Assembly (NCBI GenBank): GCA_903917425.1
Contig: CAIXAQ010000650.1
Location: forward strand, 1 to 9,881
DNA: 9,881 nucleotides
Direction of reading: 5' to 3'
Source: an uncultured Bacteroidales bacterium
GTDB lineage: Bacteria; Bacteroidota; Bacteroidia; Bacteroidales; UBA4417
How positions within the stretch are numbered: the stretch's first letter is position 1; each line of letters starts with the position of its first letter. Made by a program: the position numbers and the translations under genes. The notes beneath the pieces were generated by a model that was given only the letters and a program-made list of their open reading frames with translations, searched no databases and was not told the DNA's origin. This document shows, piece after piece, positions 1-6,351 of the stretch.

Positions 1-1
1 T

Positions 2-1759
2 AACGATACCCTTGTAATTCATTACCTTGTACTTTCGGTATCAACAAGTACCAAGAATAACTACCAAAAATCAACATCCTCGCTTCAACTTGCCGACTTG
101 TTTTTCAAACAGCAGAACTACGAAATGGCAGCTCCCTATTACGACACAACCATACAAACCCTTCCTCTCGATCATCCGAATTATAATGAAATAGAAACCA
201 AAACACTCACACTTACTGAATTAGTAAAAAATCTGCGGGTCGTTCAATATGAAGACAGCTTACAGAAACTGGCTCACATGTCGCAAGCTGAGCTGGCAGC
301 AGTCCTGAATAAAATCATCGCCAAGGTTATTGAAGAAGAAGAAAAGCAAAAAGAAATAGAGGAACAATTAGCCAACGAACAGAATATTCTGGCAAACACC
401 CCGAATATGCGTAACGAGAATATGGCAAACATTGGCGGGGGCGGCTGGTACTTCTATAACCCTTCGACCATAAGTTTTGGTTACACGGAGTTCCTGCGCA
501 AATGGGGACGCCGAAAACTGGAGGACAACTGGAGACTCTCCAATAAACGCGCTGTAGTTCAAGTTGAGGACAACCCGGCAGTCTCTGCTCTTCCCGGCGA
601 TTCGTTAAGCCCTGCATCATCACCCGGAGGCAAACCTAAATTAAATGACCTTAAAAATCCGCAAACCTATATAGCTCAATTGCCTACAACGCCCGAAGCT
701 CTCGAAGCTTCCAACAAACTGATTGCCGACGCTTTGCTCAATATGGGCTACATATACAAGGACGACCTTAAAGATATGCCGAACTCGGTAAAATCGTTCG
801 AAGAACTGGTTACCCGTTTCCCTGAAATGAAGGAAAATATCCGCATCTATTTTCAACTTTACCTTATCGGCAAGCAAATTCCGGATGAAGAACTGGCAAA
901 AAAATACAGCGATATCATCCTCGGCCAATACGGTGAATCGGATTATGCACAACTTATCAGGGATCCGGAATACAACAAAGAAGTACTTGCCCGGAAAAAC
1001 CGTGTGTCATCACTTTACGAAGAAACCTACCAGGCATTCAAGCGCGGACAATACCGTATGGTTTTATTGTACAGTAACCAGGCCATTGCCGATTATAAAG
1101 ATAAAGACCTGATTCCCCGTTTCGAGTACCTCAGGGCAGTATCGTTAGGCAAAATAACAAGCGTCGATACCATGGTAGTTGCTTTAAACAAGCTTGTGTT
1201 AAGCAATCCGAATCATCCGGTCACTCCTTTGGCGAAGGAGATGCTTCTGAAATACGATAAGTCCAAACCGGTTGTGCCACAAACGAATACGGCCTTAGGC
1301 GGCACACAAACCCCCGATCCTTCAATTCCGGGGAGCAAACCATCCAATGATCCTTTTGCGCAAAGTAATGACACCGTTGTGCCTGATATCTACAAAATCG
1401 ACCCGAATCAAAGCCATTTCTACCTTATGTTGGTTGACGGAAACACTGTAAATGTGAATGCTACTAAAGTGCGGATTTCTGACTTTATTTCGAAGAATTT
1501 CAACAATGCAAATCTTTCGGTAAACGCTATTGTGCTGGATGGCGGATGGCAGATGATATCAATCAGCAGTTTCCGCAATAGCCAGGCGGCCATGGATTTT
1601 TATCATACTATCAGTCAGAATGAGTATGTTACTACCCAGCTCAATAAAAGCTCATTTAAGCAAATGGTGATCTCGATGGATAATTACCCGGTATTTTACC
1701 GCGAGAAGAAATACAACGGCTATTTGAATTTCTTCAAAAAAAACTACCTGATTCAATAA
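2..1759 (+). CDS. porW: SprE/PorW-type gliding motility / type IX secretion protein (5' end outside window)
   Basis: The frame is open from the left edge (first codon AAC at 2), with no start in the window, so the N-terminus is missing. An internal TTG at 98 lies inside a TPR-like helix and is not a credible start. The visible part is 585 residues. In order it shows TPR-like helical repeats (about 2-220), a Glu/Lys-rich coiled-coil segment (about 284-380), a glycine patch, the family block WYFYNP (446-463) followed by KWGRRKLEDNW (500-532), more TPR-like helices (about 690-1250), a Pro/Ser/Thr-rich linker (about 1265-1375) and a small C-terminal alpha/beta domain. SprE/PorW proteins are cell-envelope TPR lipoproteins needed for T9SS secretion and gliding in Bacteroidota. 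The lipobox itself cannot be seen here. The block order and the bactofilin-atpZ neighbourhood support the call. The exact symbol (sprE or porW) depends on the lineage. Confidence 0.85.
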   Translation, partial: NDTLVIHYLVLSVSTSTKNNYQKSTSSLQLADLFFKQQNYEMAAPYYDTTIQTLPLDHPNYNEIETKTLTLTELVKNLRVVQYEDSLQKLAHMSQAELAAVLNKIIAKVIEEEEKQKEIEEQLANEQNILANTPNMRNENMANIGGGGWYFYNPSTISFGYTEFLRKWGRRKLEDNWRLSNKRAVVQVEDNPAVSALPGDSLSPASSPGGKPKLNDLKNPQTYIAQLPTTPEALEASNKLIADALLNMGYIYKDDLKDMPNSVKSFEELVTRFPEMKENIRIYFQLYLIGKQIPDEELAKKYSDIILGQYGESDYAQLIRDPEYNKEVLARKNRVSSLYEETYQAFKRGQYRMVLLYSNQAIADYKDKDLIPRFEYLRAVSLGKITSVDTMVVALNKLVLSNPNHPVTPLAKEMLLKYDKSKPVVPQTNTALGGTQTPDPSIPGSKPSNDPFAQSNDTVVPDIYKIDPNQSHFYLMLVDGNTVNVNATKVRISDFISKNFNNANLSVNAIVLDGGWQMISISSFRNSQAAMDFYHTISQNEYVTTQLNKSSFKQMVISMDNYPVFYREKKYNGYLNFFKKNYLIQ

Positions 1760-1777
1760 TAGTATTAGTTCGCTGCC

Positions 1778-1794
1778 TTGTATACAGTGTACAA
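1778..1794. terminator. Imperfect dyad after sprE/porW, possible terminator or operator
   Basis: TTGTATA and TGTACAA pair over seven positions with one G-U wobble around a CAG loop. A T-rich stretch (1797-1810) follows, interrupted by C. It lies 18 bases after the sprE/porW stop codon. It could be a weak intrinsic terminator or a protein-binding dyad. The low GC content of the stem leaves the function open. Confidence 0.3.
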
Positions 1795-1816
1795 TATAAT
1801 TTTCTTTTTCTCCAAT

Positions 1817-1850
1817 AAATAGTGCATTAATTAAATAATGCACTATTTTT
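1817..1850 (+). terminator. 13-bp perfect hairpin with T-run, probable sprE/porW terminator
   Basis: AAATAGTGCATTA (1817-1829) and TAATGCACTATTT (1836-1848) are exact reverse complements with a six-base ATTAAA loop. The right arm runs into five consecutive T residues (1846-1850). The form is that of an intrinsic terminator with an AT-rich stem. Its right arm overlaps the predicted -7 box of the bactofilin gene, so it may also affect that promoter. Confidence 0.5.
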
Positions 1851-1851
1851 G
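1844..1851 (+). promoter_or_regulatory. Bacteroidota -7 box (TATTTTTG) for bactofilin
   Basis: TATTTTTG matches the Bacteroidota primary-sigma -7 consensus TAnnTTTG exactly and lies 26 bases before the bactofilin ATG. This predicts transcription from about 1857 and a leader of about 20 nt. No clear -33 TTTG is present. The box sits in the right arm of the hairpin at 1817-1850. Confidence 0.5.
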
Positions 1852-1877
1852 TTTTCAGTAAAATAAAATCGAATCGT

Positions 1878-2269
1878 ATGTCAAAAATACTACCTACCGA
1901 AACACCCTCTGTAAATATTATTGGTAACGGCACTGAAATTAACGGAAACATAAAACCAACGGCGACCTGCGCATCGACGGGTTTATCAAAGGCACCATTG
2001 TGGCTACCGGCAAGGTCGTAGTCGGATCGACAGGCAAAGTTGAGGGCGAAATCAGTTGCCAGAATGCTGATATTTCGGGTGATGTGAAAGCTCATATCAA
2101 AGTTACGGAGTTGCTCAGCCTCAAAGCAAGTGCTACGGTGAGCGGCGATATTTTTACGAATAAGCTGGCAATTGAACCCGGTGCAGTGTTCACCGGTGCC
2201 TGTAAAATGGGGAACCAGGAAGGCATTAATGGAAAATCTGACCAAACATCCGAAGGAGGGAGAAAGTAA
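1878..2269 (+). pseudogene. Bactofilin (polymer-forming cytoskeletal protein), one-base frameshift
   Basis: Bactofilins self-assemble into nucleotide-free beta-helical filaments that scaffold envelope processes. The ATG at 1878 opens a frame reading SVNIIGNGTEINGNIK. After the A-run 1952-1955 this frame loses similarity and stops at 2021. From the same point a shifted frame runs open to the TAA at 2267. It carries the beta-helix repeats DLRIDGFIKGTIVATGK, GSTGKVEGEI, ADISGDVKAHI and SATVSGDIFTN. Adding one A to the run joins both parts into a 130-residue protein with NIKTNGDLRIDG at the junction, a normal bactofilin size and sequence. The downstream part has no other damage, so this is a recent mutation or a sequencing/assembly error. 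The last 41 bases overlap the atpZ start. It was typed as a pseudogene because the sequence as given cannot yield the full product in one frame. Confidence 0.85.
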
Positions 2270-2474
2270 AAGACCTCCACTCGAAAGCTATGCCCGTTAT
2301 TCGGGTTTAGCATTCCAGATGTTCGCCATTATTGGTTTGGGCATTTTCGGCGGCGTTAAACTCGATCAATGGCTAAAAATAGGTTTCCCTGTTTTTACCG
2401 TTCTGTTGGCAATCTTATCTGTAGCGGCGGCTATTTATACAGCCATTAAGGATTTGCTGAAAAATAACAAATAA
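2229..2474 (+). CDS. atpZ: AtpZ/AtpI family protein (F0F1 ATPase-associated, two TM helices)
   Basis: This is an 81-residue small membrane protein. Residues 1-20 are polar and Lys/Pro-rich. YARYSGLAFQM (21-31) leads into a first TM helix to about 45 that contains GLGIFGGVKLD. A second helix spans about 53-72. This YaRySGlafqM...G..LD layout is characteristic of the AtpZ/AtpI family (PF09527), small proteins encoded before ATP synthase operons and implicated in Mg2+/Ca2+ uptake or c-ring assembly. The ATG at 2229 was chosen because AGGAAGG (2217-2223) lies five bases upstream and the N-terminus then has family length. A TTG at 2172 in the same frame would add residues that merely read through bactofilin. 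It overlaps the bactofilin end by 41 bases, which suggests translational coupling. The usual atpB-led operon does not follow. Confidence 0.85.
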   Translation: MENLTKHPKEGESKRPPLESYARYSGLAFQMFAIIGLGIFGGVKLDQWLKIGFPVFTVLLAILSVAAAIYTAIKDLLKNNK

Positions 2475-2553
2475 CGATTTAATAATCAATATTTTGGCAT
2501 AAACGCTTTGCTCAATTTATTGATAAATAATAATCAGACTGAACCAGCTAAGT

Positions 2554-2940
2554 ATGAAGGAATTACTGAACCGCTTTATTCGCAGCCTCACCATTTATAC
2601 TGCCATACTTGCTTCGGCAGGATTTACTGTCATGCTTTTTTCAGCCGGCCTGCTTACCAAATTCTGGCCTTTGTTGTTGTTGCTTTTTGCTGGAATAACA
2701 CTAACCCTGGTAAGTCTTTTGTTTAGTGCCAGCGAAAAAAAGTACAGCCGGTTTTCCAATACTTTTATGATAGCCAGCATGGTTAAAATTTTTATCCTCA
2801 TAATAATTATTGCGGCCTATTCGTTTAAATTCCAGGCTGATGCGATCCGTTTCTCGGTAACATTACTCGTATTTTACATTTTGTATCTCGCTTTCGAAAT
2901 TATCTGGCTTCTTAAATTGCAGAAGTCAGATGGGAAATAA
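2554..2940 (+). CDS. Four-helix membrane protein, AtpI-like, function unassigned
   Basis: This is a 128-residue, very hydrophobic protein with four predicted TM helices at about 11-31, 37-58, 73-92 and 98-120. A short basic/polar loop (SEKKYSRFSN, about 60-69) separates the second and third helices, and the C-terminus is charged (KLQKSDGK). The helix count, length and position after atpZ resemble the second small membrane gene that precedes atpB in Bacteroidota (AtpI/ATP-synthase-I-like). I see no sequence motif that proves this, so the link to ATP synthase rests on context. It begins 79 bases after atpZ, with no terminator between them, so co-transcription is likely. Confidence 0.7.
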   Translation: MKELLNRFIRSLTIYTAILASAGFTVMLFSAGLLTKFWPLLLLLFAGITLTLVSLLFSASEKKYSRFSNTFMIASMVKIFILIIIIAAYSFKFQADAIRFSVTLLVFYILYLAFEIIWLLKLQKSDGK

Positions 2941-3121
2941 GTACCTCTTACAGGTTAAGTATTCTGAACTATTTCCTCCCAATAAAATTGTGATGTTTGA
3001 AAATGCATATTAACAGAACATTGGAAAATATAAACGATATTTCTGATCACTGACAATCAGCTTGTTGTAAACATGAAGTGGATTGTTGTTCTATAACAGC
3101 TAACTTGCTTTTCTACAAGTT

Positions 3122-3172
3122 TGTTTAATTTATTATTATTTTTATTAAACACTTTTAACTTTAGGGTGTTTA
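3122..3172. repeat. Overlapping inverted repeats of a TGTTTA motif
   Basis: TGTTTAAT (3122-3129) is the exact reverse complement of ATTAAACA (3144-3151). TAAACAC (3146-3152), inside the same right arm, is the exact reverse complement of GTGTTTA (3166-3172). The middle copy can therefore pair with either neighbour. The cluster lies just upstream of the predicted promoter of the PTPS/QueD-family gene. The 282-bp gap 2941-3222 holding it is AT-rich and shows no gene. Confidence 0.35.
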
Positions 3173-3193
3173 GTCTGTATTAATTCATTATTG

Positions 3194-3201
3194 TACTTTT
3201 A
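3194..3201 (+). promoter_or_regulatory. Near-consensus -7 box (TACTTTTA) for the PTPS gene
   Basis: TACTTTTA differs from TAnnTTTG only at the last base and lies 21 bases before the ATG at 3223, a distance similar to the perfect boxes elsewhere in the window. No convincing -33 element is seen. Confidence 0.3.
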
Positions 3202-3222
3202 CAGTCTAAAATCAGCACCTCA

Positions 3223-3633
3223 ATGATCTTTATTACCCGTCGCGAACACTTTAATGCAGCCCACAGGTTATTTAAACCCGAATATACTGATGAACAGAAC
3301 CTGGATGTTTTTGGCAAGTGCTCAAACCCGAACTGGCATGGTCATAATTATACCCTGTTTGTGACTGTTAAAGGCGAAGTTAATCCTGATACGGGTTTTT
3401 TGGTTAACCTGAAAGATTTGAGTGCGTTGATTAATCATCATGTGATCGAAAGACTTGACCACCGTAACATCAACCTCGAGGTATCTTTTATGGCAGGTCT
3501 GTTAGCCTCGACCGAAAATCTGGCAATAGGTATATGGAATGAACTCATGGATCCCATCTCACAGTTGGGTGCAAAATTGCATAACATTAAACTGTGTGAA
3601 ACCGAAAACAACTTTGTTGAATACTATGGATAA
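3223..3633 (+). CDS. 6-pyruvoyl tetrahydropterin synthase / 6-carboxytetrahydropterin synthase (QueD) family protein
   Basis: The 136-residue protein has the normal length for the T-fold family that converts 7,8-dihydroneopterin triphosphate to 6-pyruvoyl- or 6-carboxy-tetrahydropterin. The zinc ligands are H14 (FNAAH), H39 and H41 (WHGHNY). The catalytic cysteine is C33, followed by the TGFLVNLKDL block, the LDHRNIN motif with D79 and H80, STENLA with E98, and the pterin-anchoring glutamate region ETENNF (E126). The active site looks complete. The spacing C33-x5-HGH is that of pyruvoyl-tetrahydropterin synthases, whereas typical QueD has C-x3-HGH, so a biopterin-type product is as possible as a queuosine precursor. 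folE, which supplies the substrate, follows 73 bases downstream on the same strand. The start ATG at 3223 sits directly before the conserved N-terminal strand. Confidence 0.9.
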   Translation: MIFITRREHFNAAHRLFKPEYTDEQNLDVFGKCSNPNWHGHNYTLFVTVKGEVNPDTGFLVNLKDLSALINHHVIERLDHRNINLEVSFMAGLLASTENLAIGIWNELMDPISQLGAKLHNIKLCETENNFVEYYG

Positions 3634-3648
3634 TAATAACTAATCAAA

Positions 3649-3695
3649 CATAACCCATCATTCATAACTTATAACTCATAGCTCATAACTTTAAC
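3649..3695 (+). repeat. Degenerate CATAACT short tandem repeats
   Basis: The gap between the PTPS gene and folE is filled by variations of CATAACT/TATAACT/CATAGCT at about 7-10 base spacing. It is simple-sequence DNA with no visible reading frame. A near -7 match (TAACTTTA, 3686-3693) falls within it but lies only 13 bases from the folE ATG. Confidence 0.5.
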
Positions 3696-3706
3696 CTAAA
3701 CATCCT

Positions 3707-4366
3707 ATGCACAGCGATATATTAAAACCCATGATGATTGAAAACAACATGGATGATTACGAACTAAAAGACGGATACGAGAAGCGCGATATTTACAACA
3801 TGAGTACCATTAAGGATCTTGCTTTTCACTATCGCGAGATACTCAGGCTTATAGGCGAAAATCCTTCGCGCGAAGGCCTGGAAAAAACACCAGAACGCGT
3901 TGCAAAAGCCATGCAGTTTCTCACTCACGGCTACGATCTGGATCCGGAAGAGATGCTTCGTTCGGCCATGTTCAACGAGGATTACAAACAGATGGTAATA
4001 GTAAAGGACATTGAATTGTATTCGATGTGCGAGCACCATATGATCCCGTTTTTCGGGAAAGCACATGTGGCCTATATTCCTAATGGACGAATTGTAGGAT
4101 TAAGTAAAATTCCAAGGGTGGTTGATGCTTTTGCACGCCGTTTGCAGGTGCAGGAACGTCTTACAACCCAGATAAAGGATGCTATCAACAATACTATGAA
4201 ACCTCTGGGAGTTGCCGTTGTTATCGAAGCACAGCATATGTGCATGAGTATGCGCGGCATTCAGAAACAGAATTCGGTAACAACAACATCTGATTTTACG
4301 GGTGCATTCCTTGTGGATAAAACCAGGGCTGAATTTATTCATCTGATCGGCAGCAGGTTACATTGA
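3707..4366 (+). CDS. folE: GTP cyclohydrolase I (FolE)
   Basis: FolE converts GTP to 7,8-dihydroneopterin triphosphate plus formate in the cytosol, the first step of folate and other pterin pathways. The protein has 219 residues. A variable N-terminus (1-32) is followed by the family helices with NPSREGLEKTPERVAKAM (52-69). The zinc ligands are C108 and H111 in SMCEHHMIPFFG and C179 in HMCMSMRG. SKIPRVVDAFARRLQVQERL (133-152) is the conserved substrate/oligomer region and RGIQKQNSVTTTS (183-195) completes the pocket. All expected residues are present, so this is the canonical zinc enzyme, not FolE2. The ATG at 3707 is the first in frame. Later ATGs at 3731, 3734 and 3749 could also serve, as the first about 30 residues are not conserved. 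It is probably co-transcribed with the PTPS gene. Confidence 0.95.
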   Translation: MHSDILKPMMIENNMDDYELKDGYEKRDIYNMSTIKDLAFHYREILRLIGENPSREGLEKTPERVAKAMQFLTHGYDLDPEEMLRSAMFNEDYKQMVIVKDIELYSMCEHHMIPFFGKAHVAYIPNGRIVGLSKIPRVVDAFARRLQVQERLTTQIKDAINNTMKPLGVAVVIEAQHMCMSMRGIQKQNSVTTTSDFTGAFLVDKTRAEFIHLIGSRLH

Positions 4367-4489
4367 CGGTTTAATTGGTTTTTGCTTTTATAATCCCACG
4401 AACAATTGACCTGACATAGTCGACTTCGCATGGTTAAATATGAAAATGTTAAAACAAGCTAATTTCAGGCACATTTCTCAAAGAATGTT

Positions 4490-4497
4490 TAATTTTG
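4490..4497 (+). promoter_or_regulatory. Bacteroidota -7 box (TAATTTTG) for the Bax inhibitor-1 gene
   Basis: TAATTTTG is an exact TAnnTTTG match 29 bases before the ATG at 4527, predicting a leader of about 23 nt. A TTTC at 4463-4466 is the only -33-like candidate and its spacing is long. The rest of the gap 4367-4526 shows no gene and no clear terminator for folE. Confidence 0.5.
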
Positions 4498-4526
4498 TCG
4501 TGTATAACTTAAATACCTTTTAGCAA

Positions 4527-5249
4527 ATGTTCAATCAAGATCAATACAACACAATCTCCGACATTCAGGTTCAGGATGATAGTACAGTGCGCTCCTTTAT
4601 GGCCGGCGTATTTACATGGATGTTTATTGCCCTGGCAATAACCGCAGGAATTTCCTATTATGTTTCGTTAAGTCCTGAAATCATGCAACTTATGATAACC
4701 GAAACAGGGCTTTCTGTTTTCGGCTGGATAGTAATGCTTGCGCCGATTGGATTTGTCCTGCTGATGTCGTTCCGGTTTCAGAAACTCAGTGCCATGACGC
4801 TGACCTTATTGTTTGTGGTTTATTCGGTGCTTGTAGGTTTAAGCCTCAGTTTTATTTTCCTTGTTTACACCATGGGGTCCATTGCCACTACATTCGGAGT
4901 GACCTCGCTTACATTTGGCGTTATGGCCGTTGCCGGTTATACAACCAAAACCGATCTTACAAAATTTGGAAGCATACTCATGATGGCACTTGTAGGAATT
5001 ATTATTGCGACAGTGATAAATTTTTTCCTTAAAAGTGATTCTATGCAATACCTGATCAGTTTTATTGGTGTCCTTGTATTCACCGGACTTACGGCTTATG
5101 ATGTTCAGAAACTTAAGAAAATAGGCGCTGAAATGACAGCCGGTGAGGAATCCACGCGCAAATATACCATTATGGGAGCATTGTCACTTTACCTGGATTT
5201 TATCAATCTGTTTCTCTTCCTGTTGCGTTTCCTCGGCCGAAGGAATTAA
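4527..5249 (+). CDS. Bax inhibitor-1/YccA family membrane protein
   Basis: This 240-residue inner-membrane protein has a short polar N-terminus (1-23) and about seven hydrophobic helices (roughly 25-47, 62-82, 88-114, 117-138, 147-168, 174-191 and 215-236). The family marks are the small-residue-rich central helices, the loop TGLTAYDVQKLKK (186-198) with D192, and the C-terminal helix LYLDFINLFLFLLR (221-234) with D224. D192 and D224 correspond by eye to the two aspartates that form the pH-sensing pair in the bacterial BI-1 homologue YetJ, which conducts Ca2+. In E. coli, relatives (YccA, YbhL) associate with FtsH protease. The bacterial physiological role is not settled. It has its own promoter and terminator and so appears monocistronic. 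Confidence 0.92.
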   Translation: MFNQDQYNTISDIQVQDDSTVRSFMAGVFTWMFIALAITAGISYYVSLSPEIMQLMITETGLSVFGWIVMLAPIGFVLLMSFRFQKLSAMTLTLLFVVYSVLVGLSLSFIFLVYTMGSIATTFGVTSLTFGVMAVAGYTTKTDLTKFGSILMMALVGIIIATVINFFLKSDSMQYLISFIGVLVFTGLTAYDVQKLKKIGAEMTAGEESTRKYTIMGALSLYLDFINLFLFLLRFLGRRN

Positions 5250-5269
5250 TAAAGCAATTATTATCTTTC

Positions 5270-5293
5270 AGGTCGGCCAAGCCGGCCTTTTTT
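5270..5293 (+). terminator. Intrinsic terminator after the Bax inhibitor-1 gene
   Basis: AGGTCGGC (5270-5277) pairs with GCCGGCCT (5281-5288) across a CAA loop, with one G-U wobble. The stem is GC-rich and followed by a run of T residues to 5293. It lies 20 bases after the stop codon. Confidence 0.85.
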
Positions 5294-5336
5294 AATTTAG
5301 CGGCATGCTTGCTATGGCGTTTAGTAACAGAATGAT

Positions 5337-5344
5337 TACTTTTG
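5337..5344 (+). promoter_or_regulatory. Bacteroidota -7 box (TACTTTTG) for fabD
   Basis: TACTTTTG is an exact TAnnTTTG match 26 bases before the fabD ATG. It follows the terminator of the previous gene, so fabD seems to be independently transcribed. No good -33 element was found at normal spacing. Confidence 0.5.
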
Positions 5345-5370
5345 CACCTTAAATCAGAAAATATAATTAT

Positions 5371-6243
5371 ATGAAAGCATATGTATTTCCCGGACAGGGA
5401 GCACAATTTGTAGGAATGGGTAAGGATTTATATGATAATCACCCACTGGCTAAGGAGATGTTCGAAAAAGCCAACGATATTCTCGGTTTCCGGATCACGG
5501 ATCTCATGTTCGAAGGTACGGATGAGGATTTGCGGCAGACGCGTGTTACCCAACCTGCTATTTTCCTGCATTCAGTAATCCTGGCCGCAACATTACCGGA
5601 TTTTAAACCTGAAATGGTTGCAGGTCATTCGCTTGGTGAATTTTCGGCATTGGTTGCCAACAAAGCATTGTTATTCGATGACGGTCTCCGCCTGGTTTAC
5701 GCACGTGCCATGGCCATGCAGAAAGCCTGTGAAGCCGAACCCAGCACCATGGCTGCCATTCTTGGTCTTGATGATGGAACCACCGAGGAAGTTTTAGCCG
5801 GAATCGATGAAATTGTAGTTCCTGCTAATTATAATAGCCCTGGTCAGTTGGTTATTTCCGGATCGGTGAAAGGAATTGAAATTGCCTGCGAAAGGCTGAA
5901 AGCTGCAGGTGCCAAACGGGCTTTACCACTGAAAGTCGGCGGTGCCTTCCATTCACCACTCATGGAACCTGCCCGTGTTGAGTTGGCTGCTGCTATCGAG
6001 GCCACAACTTTCGCCACACCGGTTTGCCCGGTTTATCAGAATGTGGATGCAAAACCGTATTCAACACCGGGAGAAATAAAAGCTAACCTTGTGGCTCAGT
6101 TGACATCACCTGTACGTTGGACGCAGATTGTACAAAATATGGTTGCCGATGGTGGAACTGTTTTTACTGAGTTAGGCCCTGGCAGCGTGTTGCAGGGATT
6201 GGTGAAAAAAATTGCTCCTGAAGTGGAAACTGCAGGATTTTAA
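5371..6243 (+). CDS. fabD: Malonyl-CoA:ACP transacylase (FabD)
   Basis: FabD moves malonyl from CoA to acyl carrier protein, supplying the extender for type II fatty acid synthesis in the cytosol. The 290 residues match the family length. FPGQGAQ (6-12) forms the N-terminal oxyanion-hole loop. The nucleophile S87 lies in GHSLGE (85-90). R112 in YARAMAMQ binds the malonyl carboxylate. H194 in GAFHSPLM (191-198) is the catalytic histidine. NYNSPGQLVISG (153-164) and TELGPGSVLQGLVKK (266-280) are further conserved blocks. All key residues are present. The ATG at 5371 is directly followed by the first core strand. No other fatty acid synthesis genes adjoin it; it has its own promoter and terminator. 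Confidence 0.96.
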   Translation: MKAYVFPGQGAQFVGMGKDLYDNHPLAKEMFEKANDILGFRITDLMFEGTDEDLRQTRVTQPAIFLHSVILAATLPDFKPEMVAGHSLGEFSALVANKALLFDDGLRLVYARAMAMQKACEAEPSTMAAILGLDDGTTEEVLAGIDEIVVPANYNSPGQLVISGSVKGIEIACERLKAAGAKRALPLKVGGAFHSPLMEPARVELAAAIEATTFATPVCPVYQNVDAKPYSTPGEIKANLVAQLTSPVRWTQIVQNMVADGGTVFTELGPGSVLQGLVKKIAPEVETAGF

Positions 6244-6265
6244 ATAAATTTCTTTCTTTTTAAAT

Positions 6266-6302
6266 CACCCTGTTTCCCGCAAAGTAACAGGGTGTTTTTT
6301 TT
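6266..6302 (+). terminator. Intrinsic terminator after fabD
   Basis: CACCCTGTT (6266-6274) is an exact reverse complement of AACAGGGTG (6286-6294), with an 11-base loop and eight T residues (6295-6302). It lies 22 bases after the fabD stop. Confidence 0.85.
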
Positions 6303-6351
6303 GAACTTTAACTTTTTTGAAATGTTTTTTATCAATCAAATAATTCATGAT

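Noticed and set aside
641..952. 103-residue minus-strand open frame inside sprE/porW
   Set aside because: It is fully antisense to a well-supported coding region and its translation has no recognisable features.
1950..1957. Programmed -1 frameshifting in bactofilin
   Set aside because: There is no canonical slippery heptamer and no clear downstream stimulatory structure, and bactofilins are not known to use recoding. An indel is simpler.
2172..2228. Earlier TTG start for the AtpZ-like gene
   Set aside because: The added residues are out-of-frame bactofilin sequence. The ATG at 2229 has a good ribosome site and gives the family length.
1652..2245. 197-residue open frame on the minus strand across the sprE end and bactofilin
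   Set aside because: It is antisense to two recognisable genes and to the intergenic hairpins, its translation shows no domain-like pattern, and it covers the terminator and promoter region.
2933..2976. GGAAATA/TATTTCC inverted repeat after the AtpI-like gene as a terminator
   Set aside because: The loop is about 30 bases, the stem overlaps the stop codon and no T-run follows, so chance pairing in AT-rich DNA is likely.
6309..6319. TAACTTTTTTG as a promoter of the alkylation-repair gene
   Set aside because: The spacing between TA and TTTG is wrong for TAnnTTTG and the site is in a T-rich terminator tail.
6292..6351. Earlier GTG start for the alkylation-repair protein
   Set aside because: It lies inside the fabD terminator stem and would add a Phe-rich low-complexity tail not seen in the family.
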